Source: Sulfurovum sp. (lineage in GTDB: Bacteria > Campylobacterota > Campylobacteria > Campylobacterales > Sulfurovaceae). From it: a stretch of DNA of 24,305 nucleotides. Positions 1 through 6,500 of this stretch are shown one piece after another (the first letter of the stretch is position 1; every line of letters starts with the position of its first letter). The position numbers and the translations under genes were made by a program. Under the pieces are notes generated by a model. It did no database searches. It worked only from the letters and a program-made list of their open reading frames with translations, and had not been told where the DNA came from. Location: assembly GCA_026983895.1 (NCBI GenBank), contig JALSTF010000012.1, positions 1-24,305 of the forward strand, written 5' to 3'.

Positions 1-2173
1 GCAGGTATGAAATAGAGGTCTTCTTATCATTGAGCACGATCTGCTTGGCCTCTTCAAAAAGCGGATCAAGATCGACATCACCGCCCTCACCGCCGCCGCT
101 GCCCCCAGCCGCACCTCCCGAAACCAAATAGCTCTCATCATATTCCGGTGCACGCTGCGCCTTGATATACTCTACGACCTCTTCGATCTCCTCTTCGGTA
201 TTCCACGGTGCATGGATACGCACCAGCCCTGTCGATCCGGGTGGTGTGAACAATCCGTCCCCTCGTCCGAGCAGGCTGTCCGCTCCCAGGGAGTCCAGAA
301 TGACCTTCGAGTCGATACGCGAACCGACCCGATAGCTCAATCTTGAGGGCAGGTTCGCCTTGATAAGGCCGGTGACCACATCGACACTCGGACGCTGCGT
401 AGCCACGATCAGGTGAATACCGCAGGCTCTGGACTTTTGTGCCAGACGGGCGATGGAGAGCTCCACCTCTTTCCCGCCGTTCATCATCAGATCCGCCAGT
501 TCGTCTATGACGACCACGATATAGGGGAAGGGTTCCGCTCCTGTTTTTTTGGCTTTTTCATTATAGTTCTCGATATTCTTGGTACGTGCTTCGGCCATCA
601 GCTTGTAGCGGCGCTCCATCTCTCCCACCATGTTCGCCAGTGCTGCAATCGCTTTTACCGGCTCCGTGATCACCGGAGTGATCAGGTGCGGGACATCCTC
701 ATAACTGGCGAACTCCAGCATTTTCGGGTCTATCAGCATCAGCTTGAGATGCTCCGGGTCATTCCGGTACAGCAGAGAGAGGATCATGGCATTGATCCCG
801 ACTGATTTACCCGAACCTGTCGTTCCAGCGATAAGAAGATGCGGCAATTTCTTGATATCGGTAATAAAAGGTTTGCCCACGATATCTTTTCCCAGTGCAA
901 CGGTCAGTGGAGACTTGGACTCTTTGAAAAGATCGCTTTCAAGGATCTCGCGCAGATAGATCGTATCGATATTCTCGTTGGGGATCTCTATGCCTACGAC
1001 ATCACGCCCGGGGATCGGCGCCTGGATACGGATGGTCTCCGCACTCAGCGCCATGGCAAGGTCATCCTGCAGCCCTAGGATCTTGGAAACCTTTACATTG
1101 GGTGCAGGCTTGAACTCGAAGGTCGTGACCAATGGCCCGCTGTAGGTACGCACCACATCGCCATCCACCTTGAACTGCGCCAGTTTGGAGAGCAGCTCTT
1201 CGATCTTCCTGTCGATCTCCGCTTCGTTCATCTTCCTGGTCGCTTTGGGTGCTTTCTGAAGGAAATCGATCTTGGGCAGTTTGAAGTTCTTTGGCTTTGC
1301 CACTTTTCCCTTTTCTATCTGGTCGAGCAGTTTGGAGTTCTCTTCCAGCTCCTCAACGATCTCAACACCGCTCTTGCTGCTTCCGGAAGGTTTTCTGCCT
1401 GCTTCTTCCGCTGTACTCGCAGATACGGCTTCTGCTTCATGCTCCATCTCGATTATTTCGTTAAGGGAAGGTTCATTTTTTCCGTCAAGATCATCGATCA
1501 TTCTCTCTTTTGGCTTGGGGAGTGTTTTGTTTTTTGCTGCTGTCTTTCTGGGTTTGCGTACTTTTTTCGGCTTCTCTTCAACGGTATCAAGGATCGGCAT
1601 CATTTCGTCTTCAAGTCTCGGAGAAGAAAAAGGGTTGGTAAAGATCACTTTGAATAATTTTTTGAAACCGTTGCCAACGGGTTCCATTATTTGACCCAAA
1701 GACCTTCCTTCCCCCCTGTTTCTCGTCTTCTTCGCTTTCTTCCGAGGTATAAGCGATCTCCATGAAAAATCATCTTCGAGTATGAAAACAAGAGAAAGCG
1801 CCATGATCATCAGCCAGAGCAGCCAGAGGCCAGCCTTTCCTATCATAGGAGCGAGGAATCCTACGATCTGTGTACCGATGAAACCGATCTGCCCTTTTTC
1901 AAGGATCAGTGATTCAAAGAGCACTGCACCGATGAAAAGCAGTATCCAGCCCAAATAAAAATCGATCTCCTTTCGTACCGCCGGCTTTGTATAAAGTTTA
2001 TAGAGCGGATAGAAAAGAATAAAGATATTGATATAGGCAAAATAACCGAAAAGATAGAGGTTCGTTTCCCCCACAGTCTTTCCAATGTTCCCTACCAGCG
2101 CCGTTTCATGGAAAATGGTGGAGAACGCACCGTACATAAAAAGAATAGCTGTAATGATAATAGCGATTTTCAC
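1..2173 (-). CDS. ftsK: DNA translocase FtsK (C-terminus beyond window edge)
   Basis: Reading the minus strand gives an uninterrupted frame of 724 codons that leaves the window before its stop. FtsK is a membrane-anchored, ATP-driven DNA pump at the septum that moves chromosome termini apart and activates XerH/XerCD-type dimer resolution. Visible parts: about four membrane helices in residues 1-135, a Lys/Glu-rich linker (about 140-300), then the RecA-like motor with Walker A GTTGSGKS (K456) and Walker B VVVIDELADL (D557-E558), followed by the ATQRPSVDVVTG segment typical of the family. A glycine-rich stretch (GGAAGGSGGGEGG, about residues 690-703) precedes the missing winged-helix gamma domain. 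The start is GTG at 2173, chosen because AGGACGACGA lies just upstream; the first in-frame ATG is 12 codons later and lacks such a site. The linker is short for the family, as in other Campylobacterota. Confidence 0.96.
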   Translation of the reverse strand, partial: MKIAIIITAILFMYGAFSTIFHETALVGNIGKTVGETNLYLFGYFAYINIFILFYPLYKLYTKPAVRKEIDFYLGWILLFIGAVLFESLILEKGQIGFIGTQIVGFLAPMIGKAGLWLLWLMIMALSLVFILEDDFSWRSLIPRKKAKKTRNRGEGRSLGQIMEPVGNGFKKLFKVIFTNPFSSPRLEDEMMPILDTVEEKPKKVRKPRKTAAKNKTLPKPKERMIDDLDGKNEPSLNEIIEMEHEAEAVSASTAEEAGRKPSGSSKSGVEIVEELEENSKLLDQIEKGKVAKPKNFKLPKIDFLQKAPKATRKMNEAEIDRKIEELLSKLAQFKVDGDVVRTYSGPLVTTFEFKPAPNVKVSKILGLQDDLAMALSAETIRIQAPIPGRDVVGIEIPNENIDTIYLREILESDLFKESKSPLTVALGKDIVGKPFITDIKKLPHLLIAGTTGSGKSVGINAMILSLLYRNDPEHLKLMLIDPKMLEFASYEDVPHLITPVITEPVKAIAALANMVGEMERRYKLMAEARTKNIENYNEKAKKTGAEPFPYIVVVIDELADLMMNGGKEVELSIARLAQKSRACGIHLIVATQRPSVDVVTGLIKANLPSRLSYRVGSRIDSKVILDSLGADSLLGRGDGLFTPPGSTGLVRIHAPWNTEEEIEEVVEYIKAQRAPEYDESYLVSGGAAGGSGGGEGGDVDLDPLFEEAKQIVLNDKKTSISYL

Positions 2174-2218
2174 TCGTCGTCCTGCTATAAGAATATTTTA
2201 ATATTAATTAATGAAGAT

Positions 2219-2224
2219 ATTATA
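2219..2224 (-). promoter_or_regulatory. -10 box of ftsK promoter
   Basis: TATAAT on the minus strand, about 46 nt upstream of the GTG start. It predicts a leader of roughly 39 nt that is very AT-rich. No clear -35 is seen, as is usual for sigma70 promoters of this group. Confidence 0.55.
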
Positions 2225-2348
2225 ACGTAGAAACTTTAGCCATCTATGAAAAAATGGCAAATTGTCATAAAAGAAGCTTTTTTCATTCATCTAAACACTT
2301 TTTAAGTGATGCCGGAGTAGAATTCTTTCTACATTTCAGGATGTACAT

Positions 2349-2433
2349 GCCGCAGTGATGGAACTGGTAGACTTGGTAGACTCAAAATCTTCTGCCTTCG
2401 GGCGTGGCGGTTCGAATCCGCCCTGCGGTACCA
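2349..2433 (+). tRNA. tRNA-Leu (anticodon CAA)
   Basis: An 85-nt cloverleaf with encoded CCA. The acceptor GCCGCAG pairs with CTGCGGT (one G-T pair), the discriminator is A as expected for Leu, and a long class II variable arm (GCC-TTCG-GGC) is present. The anticodon loop CTCAAAA places CAA at 2383-2385. The T arm is GGCGG-TTCGAAT-CCGCC. Oddity: as I fold it, the anticodon stem GTAGA/TCTTC has a T-T mismatch at its fourth pair. The gene heads a run of three same-strand tRNAs. A TAGAAT at 2318-2323 could be its -10. Confidence 0.95.
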
Positions 2434-2524
2434 TTTGATAGAATGTTTTTTTGGGTGAAGCCCAGCAAAACTTTTAATATTTATATCAATAGCCTGTTTG
2501 CAGTTTGCAGACAAAAACTCTTTT

Positions 2525-2601
2525 GCGGGAGTAGCTCAGTTGGCTAGAGCGTCAGCCTTCCAAGCTGAGGGTCGCGGGTTCGAGTCCCGTCTCCCGCTCC
2601 A
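2525..2601 (+). tRNA. tRNA-Gly (anticodon TCC)
   Basis: A 77-nt cloverleaf with encoded CCA. The acceptor GCGGGAG pairs with CTCCCGC. The anticodon stem is TCAGC/GCTGA around loop CTTCCAA, with TCC at 2559-2561. The T arm is GCGGG-TTCGAGT-CCCGT. Second of three tandem tRNA genes, probably co-transcribed with its neighbours. Confidence 0.97.
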
Positions 2602-2610
2602 TTCCTTAAC

Positions 2611-2695
2611 GGATAACGCACTGGTGCGTGGGCTTTCTGCCGAAGAAAACTCAGCGTTAGCGTAGCAAAGATGTACTTTGTTCATTTTGCGTTAT
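2611..2695 (+). repeat. Palindromic spacer between the two tRNA-Gly genes
   Basis: The spacer is bracketed by the 8-bp inverted repeat ATAACGCA (2613-2620) / TGCGTTAT (2688-2695). Inside are ACGCAC-TG-GTGCGT, TTTCT-GCCGA-AGAAA and CAAAG-ATGTA-CTTTG, each able to form a small hairpin. The block may be a short dispersed repeat or an RNA-processing structure in a tRNA precursor. I do not recognise a named family. Confidence 0.4.
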
Positions 2696-2707
2696 ATCTA
2701 TGACTAA

Positions 2708-2782
2708 GCGGGCGTAGCTCAGCGGTAGAGCATCACCTTGCCAAGGTGAGGGTCGACGGTTCGATCCCGTTCGCCCGCTCCA
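2708..2782 (+). tRNA. tRNA-Gly (anticodon GCC)
   Basis: A 75-nt cloverleaf with encoded CCA. The acceptor GCGGGCG pairs with CGCCCGC. The anticodon stem is TCACC/GGTGA around loop TTGCCAA, giving anticodon GCC. Last of the three tRNA genes; the following 640 bp hold no gene. Confidence 0.97.
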
Positions 2783-2882
2783 TAGACTTTTCCATTATTT
2801 TTCCATTGATATAAAAAATTATCTGTTAACCTTTTATTACCCTCTATTAATCTCCATGGGTTATACTGCTCTTAAGAAAGGT

Positions 2883-2959
2883 GGCAGCCTTTTCAAGAGA
2901 TTTTGTTTTACTCCTTGTCCAAAATTGTAAACTTCCTTGTTTTTCTCTTGAGAGCCGCC
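2883..2959. repeat. Stem-loop 1 of a twin hairpin with shared loop
   Basis: Imperfect arms, GGCAGCCTTTTCAAGAG at 2883-2899 against CTCTTGAGAGCCGCC at 2945-2959. The loop of about 45 nt contains a 20-bp sequence (2924-2943, ATTGTAAACTTCCTTGTTTT) that recurs exactly in the loop of the next hairpin. Read on the minus strand the loop holds ACAAGGAAGT and GGACAAGGAGT, which resemble the CsrA-binding consensus ACARGGAUGU but are also Shine-Dalgarno-like. Strand and function are unknown. It lies in the gene-free stretch 2783-3424. Confidence 0.5.
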
Positions 2960-2965
2960 TTTTCA

Positions 2966-3030
2966 CAACCAAAAAGCCATTCTCCCTTTACTTCATTGTA
3001 AACTTCCTTGTTTTGCAGGCTTTTTGGTTG
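2966..3030. repeat. Stem-loop 2 of a twin hairpin with shared loop
   Basis: Perfect 13-bp arms CAACCAAAAAGCC (2966-2978) and GGCTTTTTGGTTG (3018-3030) around a 39-nt loop. The loop carries the second exact copy (2995-3014) of the 20-bp sequence found in stem-loop 1, 71 bp away. The stem sequences of the two hairpins are unrelated while the loops match, the reverse of what a simple duplication would give. Just downstream, GTTGA-TTT-TCAAC can form a competing small hairpin. Confidence 0.55.
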
Positions 3031-3055
3031 ATTTTCAACTCTTACTTTCTTGTGC

Positions 3056-3061
3056 TATAAT
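3056..3061 (+). promoter_or_regulatory. Isolated -10-like TATAAT before the cloverleaf element
   Basis: TGCTATAAT matches the promoter motif of neighbouring genes, but no gene follows for 360 bp. If active on the plus strand it would transcribe the inverted-repeat element at 3089-3361. On the opposite strand TATGAT (3065 down to 3060) could serve the twin hairpins. Confidence 0.35.
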
Positions 3062-3088
3062 CATATGTTTTATTTAATCTGTTGTGTT

Positions 3089-3361
3089 TATTACCGCACC
3101 AACTAACATCCTTCATGTTTGAGAGAACGAGAAAAGGTGAGATGCGAGTAGAGAAATACGAAGGACTCCCCGTAGGGAATGCGAGGATTTATCTGCTTGC
3201 AGGTCGCCTCTTATCGTTCTCCCCGAAGGGTGCTGTGCTTTCGCCCATAGGACTGCGTTGGATCTTTTTGAATTAGCTACGGCTAGTCCTGCAAAGATCC
3301 GCCTTGCCTATGCACGAAATCACAGCATCAAACATGAAGGATGTTAGTTGGTGCGGTAATA
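3089..3361. mobile_element. MITE-like element with 34-bp TIRs and four-way-junction fold
   Basis: Positions 3089-3122 and 3328-3361 are exact reverse complements (34 bp). Everything between them also pairs. Hairpin A is 3123-3159 with 3185-3221 (about 31 of 37 columns, several G-T). A mini-hairpin CCC-GAA-GGG occupies 3222-3230. Hairpin B is 3231-3267 with 3293-3327 (about 26 pairs), capped by TAGC-TACG-GCTA. CTCCCCGTAGGG (3166-3177) and CTCCCCGAAGGG (3219-3230) are near copies. TA occurs at both outer edges, consistent with a TA target duplication around a 269-bp core, although the TIR sequence itself also predicts it. A 64-codon TTG-start frame overlaps the element but looks like no protein I know. 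No transposase is present. It is either a non-autonomous transposon, a large structured RNA gene, or both. Confidence 0.6.
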
Positions 3362-3424
3362 TATTTTGGTGCCATACATTGCACGTTATTTTAGAGGTGC
3401 CCTAAATTATGATAAGGAGAAGAT

Positions 3425-3946
3425 GTGAAGCTGGTCGTTGCCATTACCGGGGCAAGCGGTGTTGCACTGGGAAAAAAATTCATCGATTATCTGCCTTCAG
3501 ATATTGACGTGCATGTCATTGTCTCCGACAATGCCCTGACCGTCGCATCTTTCGAGAACAAAAGAGTCACACTGCACCACAGCCAAAATATCGCTGCCTC
3601 CGTCTCTTCAGGCTCTTTTCGCGTCGATGCTACGGCGATCATCCCCTGCTCCATGAATACTCTGGCCAAGATCGCCTGCGGTATCAGTGACAATCTTGCC
3701 ACCCGGGTGGCTGCTGTAGCACTTAAAGAACAGAAAAAGTTACTCCTGGCCCCCCGCGAGCTTCCCTTTTCGGCCATAGCCCTGGAAAATATGCAGAAAC
3801 TGGCCTCACTCGGTGTCATCATAGCCCCGCCGGTCATGGGCTACTACTCCGAACACAATTCACTCGAGGAAATGGAAAAGTTCATCATCGGGAAATGGTA
3901 TGATGTGCTGGGCATTTCCAATGATCTGTATGATCGTTGGAAATGA
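3425..3946 (+). CDS. ubiX: Flavin prenyltransferase UbiX
   Basis: 173 aa. UbiX joins a dimethylallyl group to FMN to make prenyl-FMN, the cofactor of UbiD-type decarboxylases in quinone synthesis, in the cytoplasm. Family marks: ITGASGV (residues 7-13) for the FMN site, PCSMNTLAKIACGISDNLA (about 74-92), LLLAPRELPFSAIALENM (about 106-123) and APPVMGYY near the C-terminus. The length is a little below the usual 185-200. The start is GTG at 3425 with AAGGAGA 4-10 nt upstream; the ATG two bases earlier is followed at once by a stop. It leads the ubiX-coaD-tmk-hisS series. In Campylobacter and Helicobacter flgA normally precedes ubiX; here that place is taken by the structured non-coding island. 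Confidence 0.93.
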   Translation: MKLVVAITGASGVALGKKFIDYLPSDIDVHVIVSDNALTVASFENKRVTLHHSQNIAASVSSGSFRVDATAIIPCSMNTLAKIACGISDNLATRVAAVALKEQKKLLLAPRELPFSAIALENMQKLASLGVIIAPPVMGYYSEHNSLEEMEKFIIGKWYDVLGISNDLYDRWK

Positions 3947-3958
3947 ATCATTAATAAT

Positions 3959-3972
3959 GAATAGTGAATAGT
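3959..3972 (+). repeat. Tandem 7-mer GAATAGT x2
   Basis: Two perfect copies of GAATAGT lie directly after the ubiX stop. This belongs with the other tandem heptamers at 4071-4102, 21514-21545 and 21618-21683: the sequence differs each time but the 7-nt period is constant. Confidence 0.45.
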
Positions 3973-3980
3973 TATGGTAT

Positions 3981-4006
3981 GCTTTCTTTCAGAAAGCTTT
4001 TATTTT
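3981..4006 (+). terminator. Probable intrinsic terminator after ubiX
   Basis: A perfect 7-bp hairpin GCTTTCT-TTC-AGAAAGC is followed by TTTTATTTTA. The stem is only moderately GC-rich, so termination may be partial. Confidence 0.55.
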
Positions 4007-4046
4007 ATGATAGAGGACAACATGACATCTCACTCCATCAATAAAA

Positions 4047-4102
4047 GCATTGCAAAGCAATGCCTACCGACACTCCTCACTCCTACCTCCTACCTCCTCA
4101 CT
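4047..4102 (+). repeat. Palindrome plus heptamer tandem array upstream of coaD
   Basis: A 7-bp perfect hairpin GCATTGC-AAA-GCAATGC (4047-4063) is followed at 4071 by four contiguous 7-mers, CACTCCT CACTCCT ACCTCCT ACCTCCT, and a partial CACT. The same CACTCCT unit recurs at 21618-21683 inside a coding region, also next to a palindrome. The arrangement resembles the short tandemly repeated repetitive (STRR) heptamers of filamentous cyanobacteria; that relation is only by analogy. Confidence 0.6.
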
Positions 4103-4103
4103 A

Positions 4104-4122
4104 AAAAATCCAAAGGATTTTT
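4104..4122 (+). promoter_or_regulatory. Hairpin enclosing the coaD ribosome binding site
   Basis: AAAAATCC-AAA-GGATTTTT is a perfect 8-bp hairpin. Its loop and 3' arm include AAAGGA (4112-4117), the only Shine-Dalgarno candidate for the coaD ATG at 4126 (8-nt spacing). Folding would partly hide the site. Confidence 0.45.
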
Positions 4123-4125
4123 CCA

Positions 4126-4602
4126 ATGAGAAAAGCGATCTATCCCGGGACTTTCGATCCTATCACCAATGGCCATCTGGATATTATCAAACGTGCCTGC
4201 AATATGTTCGACTGTATCGTCGTTGCTGTAGCTGCTTCCGATGCCAAGAAGCCGATGTTCACCCTTGAACAGCGTATACAGATGGTGCAGTCTGCTACAA
4301 AAGATTTTCCAAAAATAGAAGTAACGGGGTTCGACAAACTCCTTGTCGATCTCTCCGATGACCTTGCTGCCAATATCGTTGTCAGAGGCCTCAGAGCCGT
4401 CAGTGACTTCGAGTATGAGCTTCAAATGGGTTATGCGAATGCTTCATTGAAGAAAGAGCTTGAGACCATTTACCTGATGCCAAGTCTCGAACATGCTTTT
4501 GTCAGCTCTTCAGTCGTACGTGCCATCCTCGCTTATGACGGAAAGGTCGATCACCTTCTTCCCTCAGAGACTTTCCGTATGATACAGGAGTACCGGAAAT
4601 AA
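4126..4602 (+). CDS. coaD: Phosphopantetheine adenylyltransferase CoaD
   Basis: 158 aa, the normal size. CoaD transfers AMP from ATP to 4'-phosphopantetheine, the fourth step of coenzyme A synthesis. The nucleotidyltransferase signature TFDPITNGHLD (residues 9-19, with the T/HxGH motif) opens the protein. VVRGLRAVSDFEYELQM (about 88-104) carries the conserved substrate-binding arginine, and SSSVVRAI stands for the ISSTxVR motif. The ATG has AAAGGA 8 nt upstream, inside a hairpin. Its TAA stop shares one base with the tmk ATG (TAATG), so the two are translationally coupled. Confidence 0.96.
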   Translation: MRKAIYPGTFDPITNGHLDIIKRACNMFDCIVVAVAASDAKKPMFTLEQRIQMVQSATKDFPKIEVTGFDKLLVDLSDDLAANIVVRGLRAVSDFEYELQMGYANASLKKELETIYLMPSLEHAFVSSSVVRAILAYDGKVDHLLPSETFRMIQEYRK

Positions 4603-5177
4603 TGTATATTCTTTTTGAAGGTATCGATACTTGCGGGAAAAGCACACAGATAGAACGGCTTGCAAAAGCACATCCGGGCATTATCACCACCCATGAACCC
4701 GGCGGTACAGCTTTCGGCGAACAGGCCAGGGCAATCCTTTTGAGCGATTCGCTGCGATCCAAAAGAGCAGAATTGCTTCTTTTCCTCGCTGACAGGGCGG
4801 AACACTACGAAACAGTGATAGAACCCAACCAGAACAAACTGGTCGTCTCCGACAGAGGTTTCATCTCCGGTATAGGCTATGCCCTGGCCAATGGTGATTT
4901 CGATTTTGATGAACTGGTCAGGCTGAACCATTTTGCCCTCAAAGGACATTTTCCCGACCGCATCATCCTCTTCCTGACCGATATGGAAACACTCAGAGAG
5001 CGCACTTCCCAAAAGAGTCTTGACGGCATCGAACTGCGTGGGCTTGAGTATCTTCTCCGCGTACAGGAACATATGAAAGAGACGGTACTCAGACTCGGCA
5101 TTCCCCACCTCTTTATCGATGCAGCAGATACCGTGGAAAACATTCATCAATCCATTCTTACCTACTTGAAGGTATAA
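4602..5177 (+). CDS. tmk: Thymidylate kinase Tmk
   Basis: 191 aa. It phosphorylates dTMP to dTDP for DNA synthesis. The P-loop reads GIDTCGKST (residues 7-15), with Cys where many homologues have Gly/Ala. EPGGTAFGEQAR (about 32-43) and the DRxxxS-type motif SDRGFISG (about 83-90) are present. The lid region RTSQKSLDGIELRG is poor in the extra arginines of the E. coli-type lid. The ATG overlaps the coaD stop by one base. The end of the gene contains the TATAAT that probably drives hisS. Confidence 0.95.
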   Translation: MYILFEGIDTCGKSTQIERLAKAHPGIITTHEPGGTAFGEQARAILLSDSLRSKRAELLLFLADRAEHYETVIEPNQNKLVVSDRGFISGIGYALANGDFDFDELVRLNHFALKGHFPDRIILFLTDMETLRERTSQKSLDGIELRGLEYLLRVQEHMKETVLRLGIPHLFIDAADTVENIHQSILTYLKV

Positions 5178-5178
5178 T
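5173..5178 (+). promoter_or_regulatory. -10 box of hisS promoter
   Basis: TATAAT lies at the very end of tmk, predicting transcription from about 5185 and a leader of roughly 95 nt before hisS. The leader is unusually long for this window and contains a short ORF (5200-5283). Confidence 0.5.
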
Positions 5179-5199
5179 TGCATCCATTTTACCCGGAAT

Positions 5200-5283
5200 A
5201 TGCAATGGAACGCCCCTGTCTTCTGTAAAGCATGGTCCGCGGATAAAAAGGCGATCTCCACATATGAAAAGGCTCAATTATGA
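5200..5283 (+). CDS. Possible 27-aa upstream ORF overlapping hisS start
   Basis: An ATG 15 nt after the predicted hisS transcription start opens a 27-codon frame (MQWNAPVFCKAWSADKK...) that ends in TGA, overlapping the hisS ATG as ATGA. GGA lies 3-5 nt before its start, a weak site. It has two Trp, one Cys and no His codons, so it is not a histidine attenuator. A frame this short is easily random; only the ATGA junction argues for it. Confidence 0.25.
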   Translation: MQWNAPVFCKAWSADKKAISTYEKAQL

Positions 5284-6494
5284 TCAAACCCCTACGCGGT
5301 ATGAAAGACCTCACCTTCGATGACGCACAACGTTTTGTGCATATCGTCACTACAGCCATCAAGGTAGCCAAACGCTATGGCTACGGCTATATTGAAACCC
5401 CTATTTTGGAAGAGACCGCTTTGTTCAAGCGTTCGGTAGGCGACAGTTCGGATATTGTCAGCAAGGAGATGTACCAGTTCGAGGACAAAGGAGGCAATGA
5501 TGTCTGCATGCGCCCCGAAGGAACAGCCGGAGTGGTACGGGCCTTCATTTCAGCCAAGCTTGACAGACAGCCGGTCAAACAGAAATTCTACTACTACGGA
5601 CCGATGTTCCGCTATGAGCGTCCCCAGAAAGGACGATTGAGAGAATTCCACCAGTTTGGCTGCGAGAGTTTCGGCGAAGCATCCGTGTATGAAGATTTCA
5701 CCATCATCACCATGGTCTCCCAGATACTGAAAGAACTGGGGATCGGTTTCGACCTGCAGATCAATTCCCTGGGCTGTCCGGAATGTATGCCGCCCTACCG
5801 GAACAACCTTGTTGGTTTCCTCACGGAGATCAAAGAAAAGCTCTGTGAGGATTGCAACCGCCGTATTGGAACGAACCCCATCCGCGTTCTTGACTGCAAG
5901 AATGAAACATGCCAGTCACTCTTGGAACATTCACCCAAACTCATAAATCATCTATGCGACGACTGTGACAGGGACTTCAAAAAACTCACTGCACTGCTTG
6001 ACGATGCCGGTATCACCTATACGGTAGACACCAATCTGGTCAGAGGCTTGGACTACTACAACAAAACAGCCTTTGAATTCGTTTCCAACGAGATCGGTTC
6101 ACAGTCGGCCATTGCCGGCGGAGGACGCTATGACAAACTGGTCGAATACCTTGACGGGAAACCGACACCGGCGGTGGGCTTTGCCATCGGTATCGAACGT
6201 ATCATGGAACTGGTGCAGATGCCTGAAACAAAGAGAGAAGGGTACTACATGGGTGCCATGGTCCCGGAAGCCATAGAGAAGATCATCATGCTTGCCGGAA
6301 AAAAGAGAGAAACGGACAAAGTCACTGTTGAGTATAACCCCAAAGGTTTCAAGAGCCATATGAAAGGGGTGGACAAAGCCCATGCACGCTATGCCGTTCT
6401 TATTGGAGAAGACGAACTTGCACAGGGTACCGTGTGGATAAAAGATCTCGAAAGCAGGGAGGAAAAGACGATTCCTCTTACCTCATTTCTTTAG
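5280..6494 (+). CDS. hisS: Histidyl-tRNA synthetase HisS
   Basis: 404 aa, a class II synthetase that charges tRNA-His. Present are MRPEGTAGVVRA (about 77-88), motif 2 PMFRYERPQKGRLREFHQFG (about 108-127), the HisA motif LVRGLDYY (253-260), AIAGGGRYDKLV (about 277-288) and motif 3 GFAIGIERI (300-308). Four cysteine pairs sit in the insertion region: C166/C169, C189/C192, C206/C211, C226/C229, a pattern that could bind zinc; I recall a similar pattern in other Campylobacterota HisRS. The start ATG has AAAAGG 7 nt upstream. The gene converges on the outer-membrane protein gene with only 6 bp between the stops. Confidence 0.96.
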   Translation: MIKPLRGMKDLTFDDAQRFVHIVTTAIKVAKRYGYGYIETPILEETALFKRSVGDSSDIVSKEMYQFEDKGGNDVCMRPEGTAGVVRAFISAKLDRQPVKQKFYYYGPMFRYERPQKGRLREFHQFGCESFGEASVYEDFTIITMVSQILKELGIGFDLQINSLGCPECMPPYRNNLVGFLTEIKEKLCEDCNRRIGTNPIRVLDCKNETCQSLLEHSPKLINHLCDDCDRDFKKLTALLDDAGITYTVDTNLVRGLDYYNKTAFEFVSNEIGSQSAIAGGGRYDKLVEYLDGKPTPAVGFAIGIERIMELVQMPETKREGYYMGAMVPEAIEKIIMLAGKKRETDKVTVEYNPKGFKSHMKGVDKAHARYAVLIGEDELAQGTVWIKDLESREEKTIPLTSFL

Positions 6495-6500
6495 GGTCCT

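Noticed and set aside
413..1694. Several plus-strand frames of 70-140 codons
   Set aside because: They are antisense to ftsK, which reads without break on the minus strand and has all FtsK motifs.
2611..2698. Integron attC-like site
   Set aside because: AAC...GTT ends are present, but the flanking core bases do not match RYYYAAC/GTTRRRY and no integrase or cassette array is seen.
2525..2782. tRNA cluster as phage attachment site
   Set aside because: No integrase and no repeated tRNA 3' end is found in the window.
2924..3014. CRISPR-like pair of 20-bp repeats 71 bp apart
   Set aside because: Only two copies, each inside a separate hairpin loop, no further repeats at regular distance and no cas genes.
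3082..3276. 64-codon ORF over the cloverleaf element
   Set aside because: TTG start outside the element, no ribosome binding site, no recognisable protein; explained by the inverted-repeat structure.
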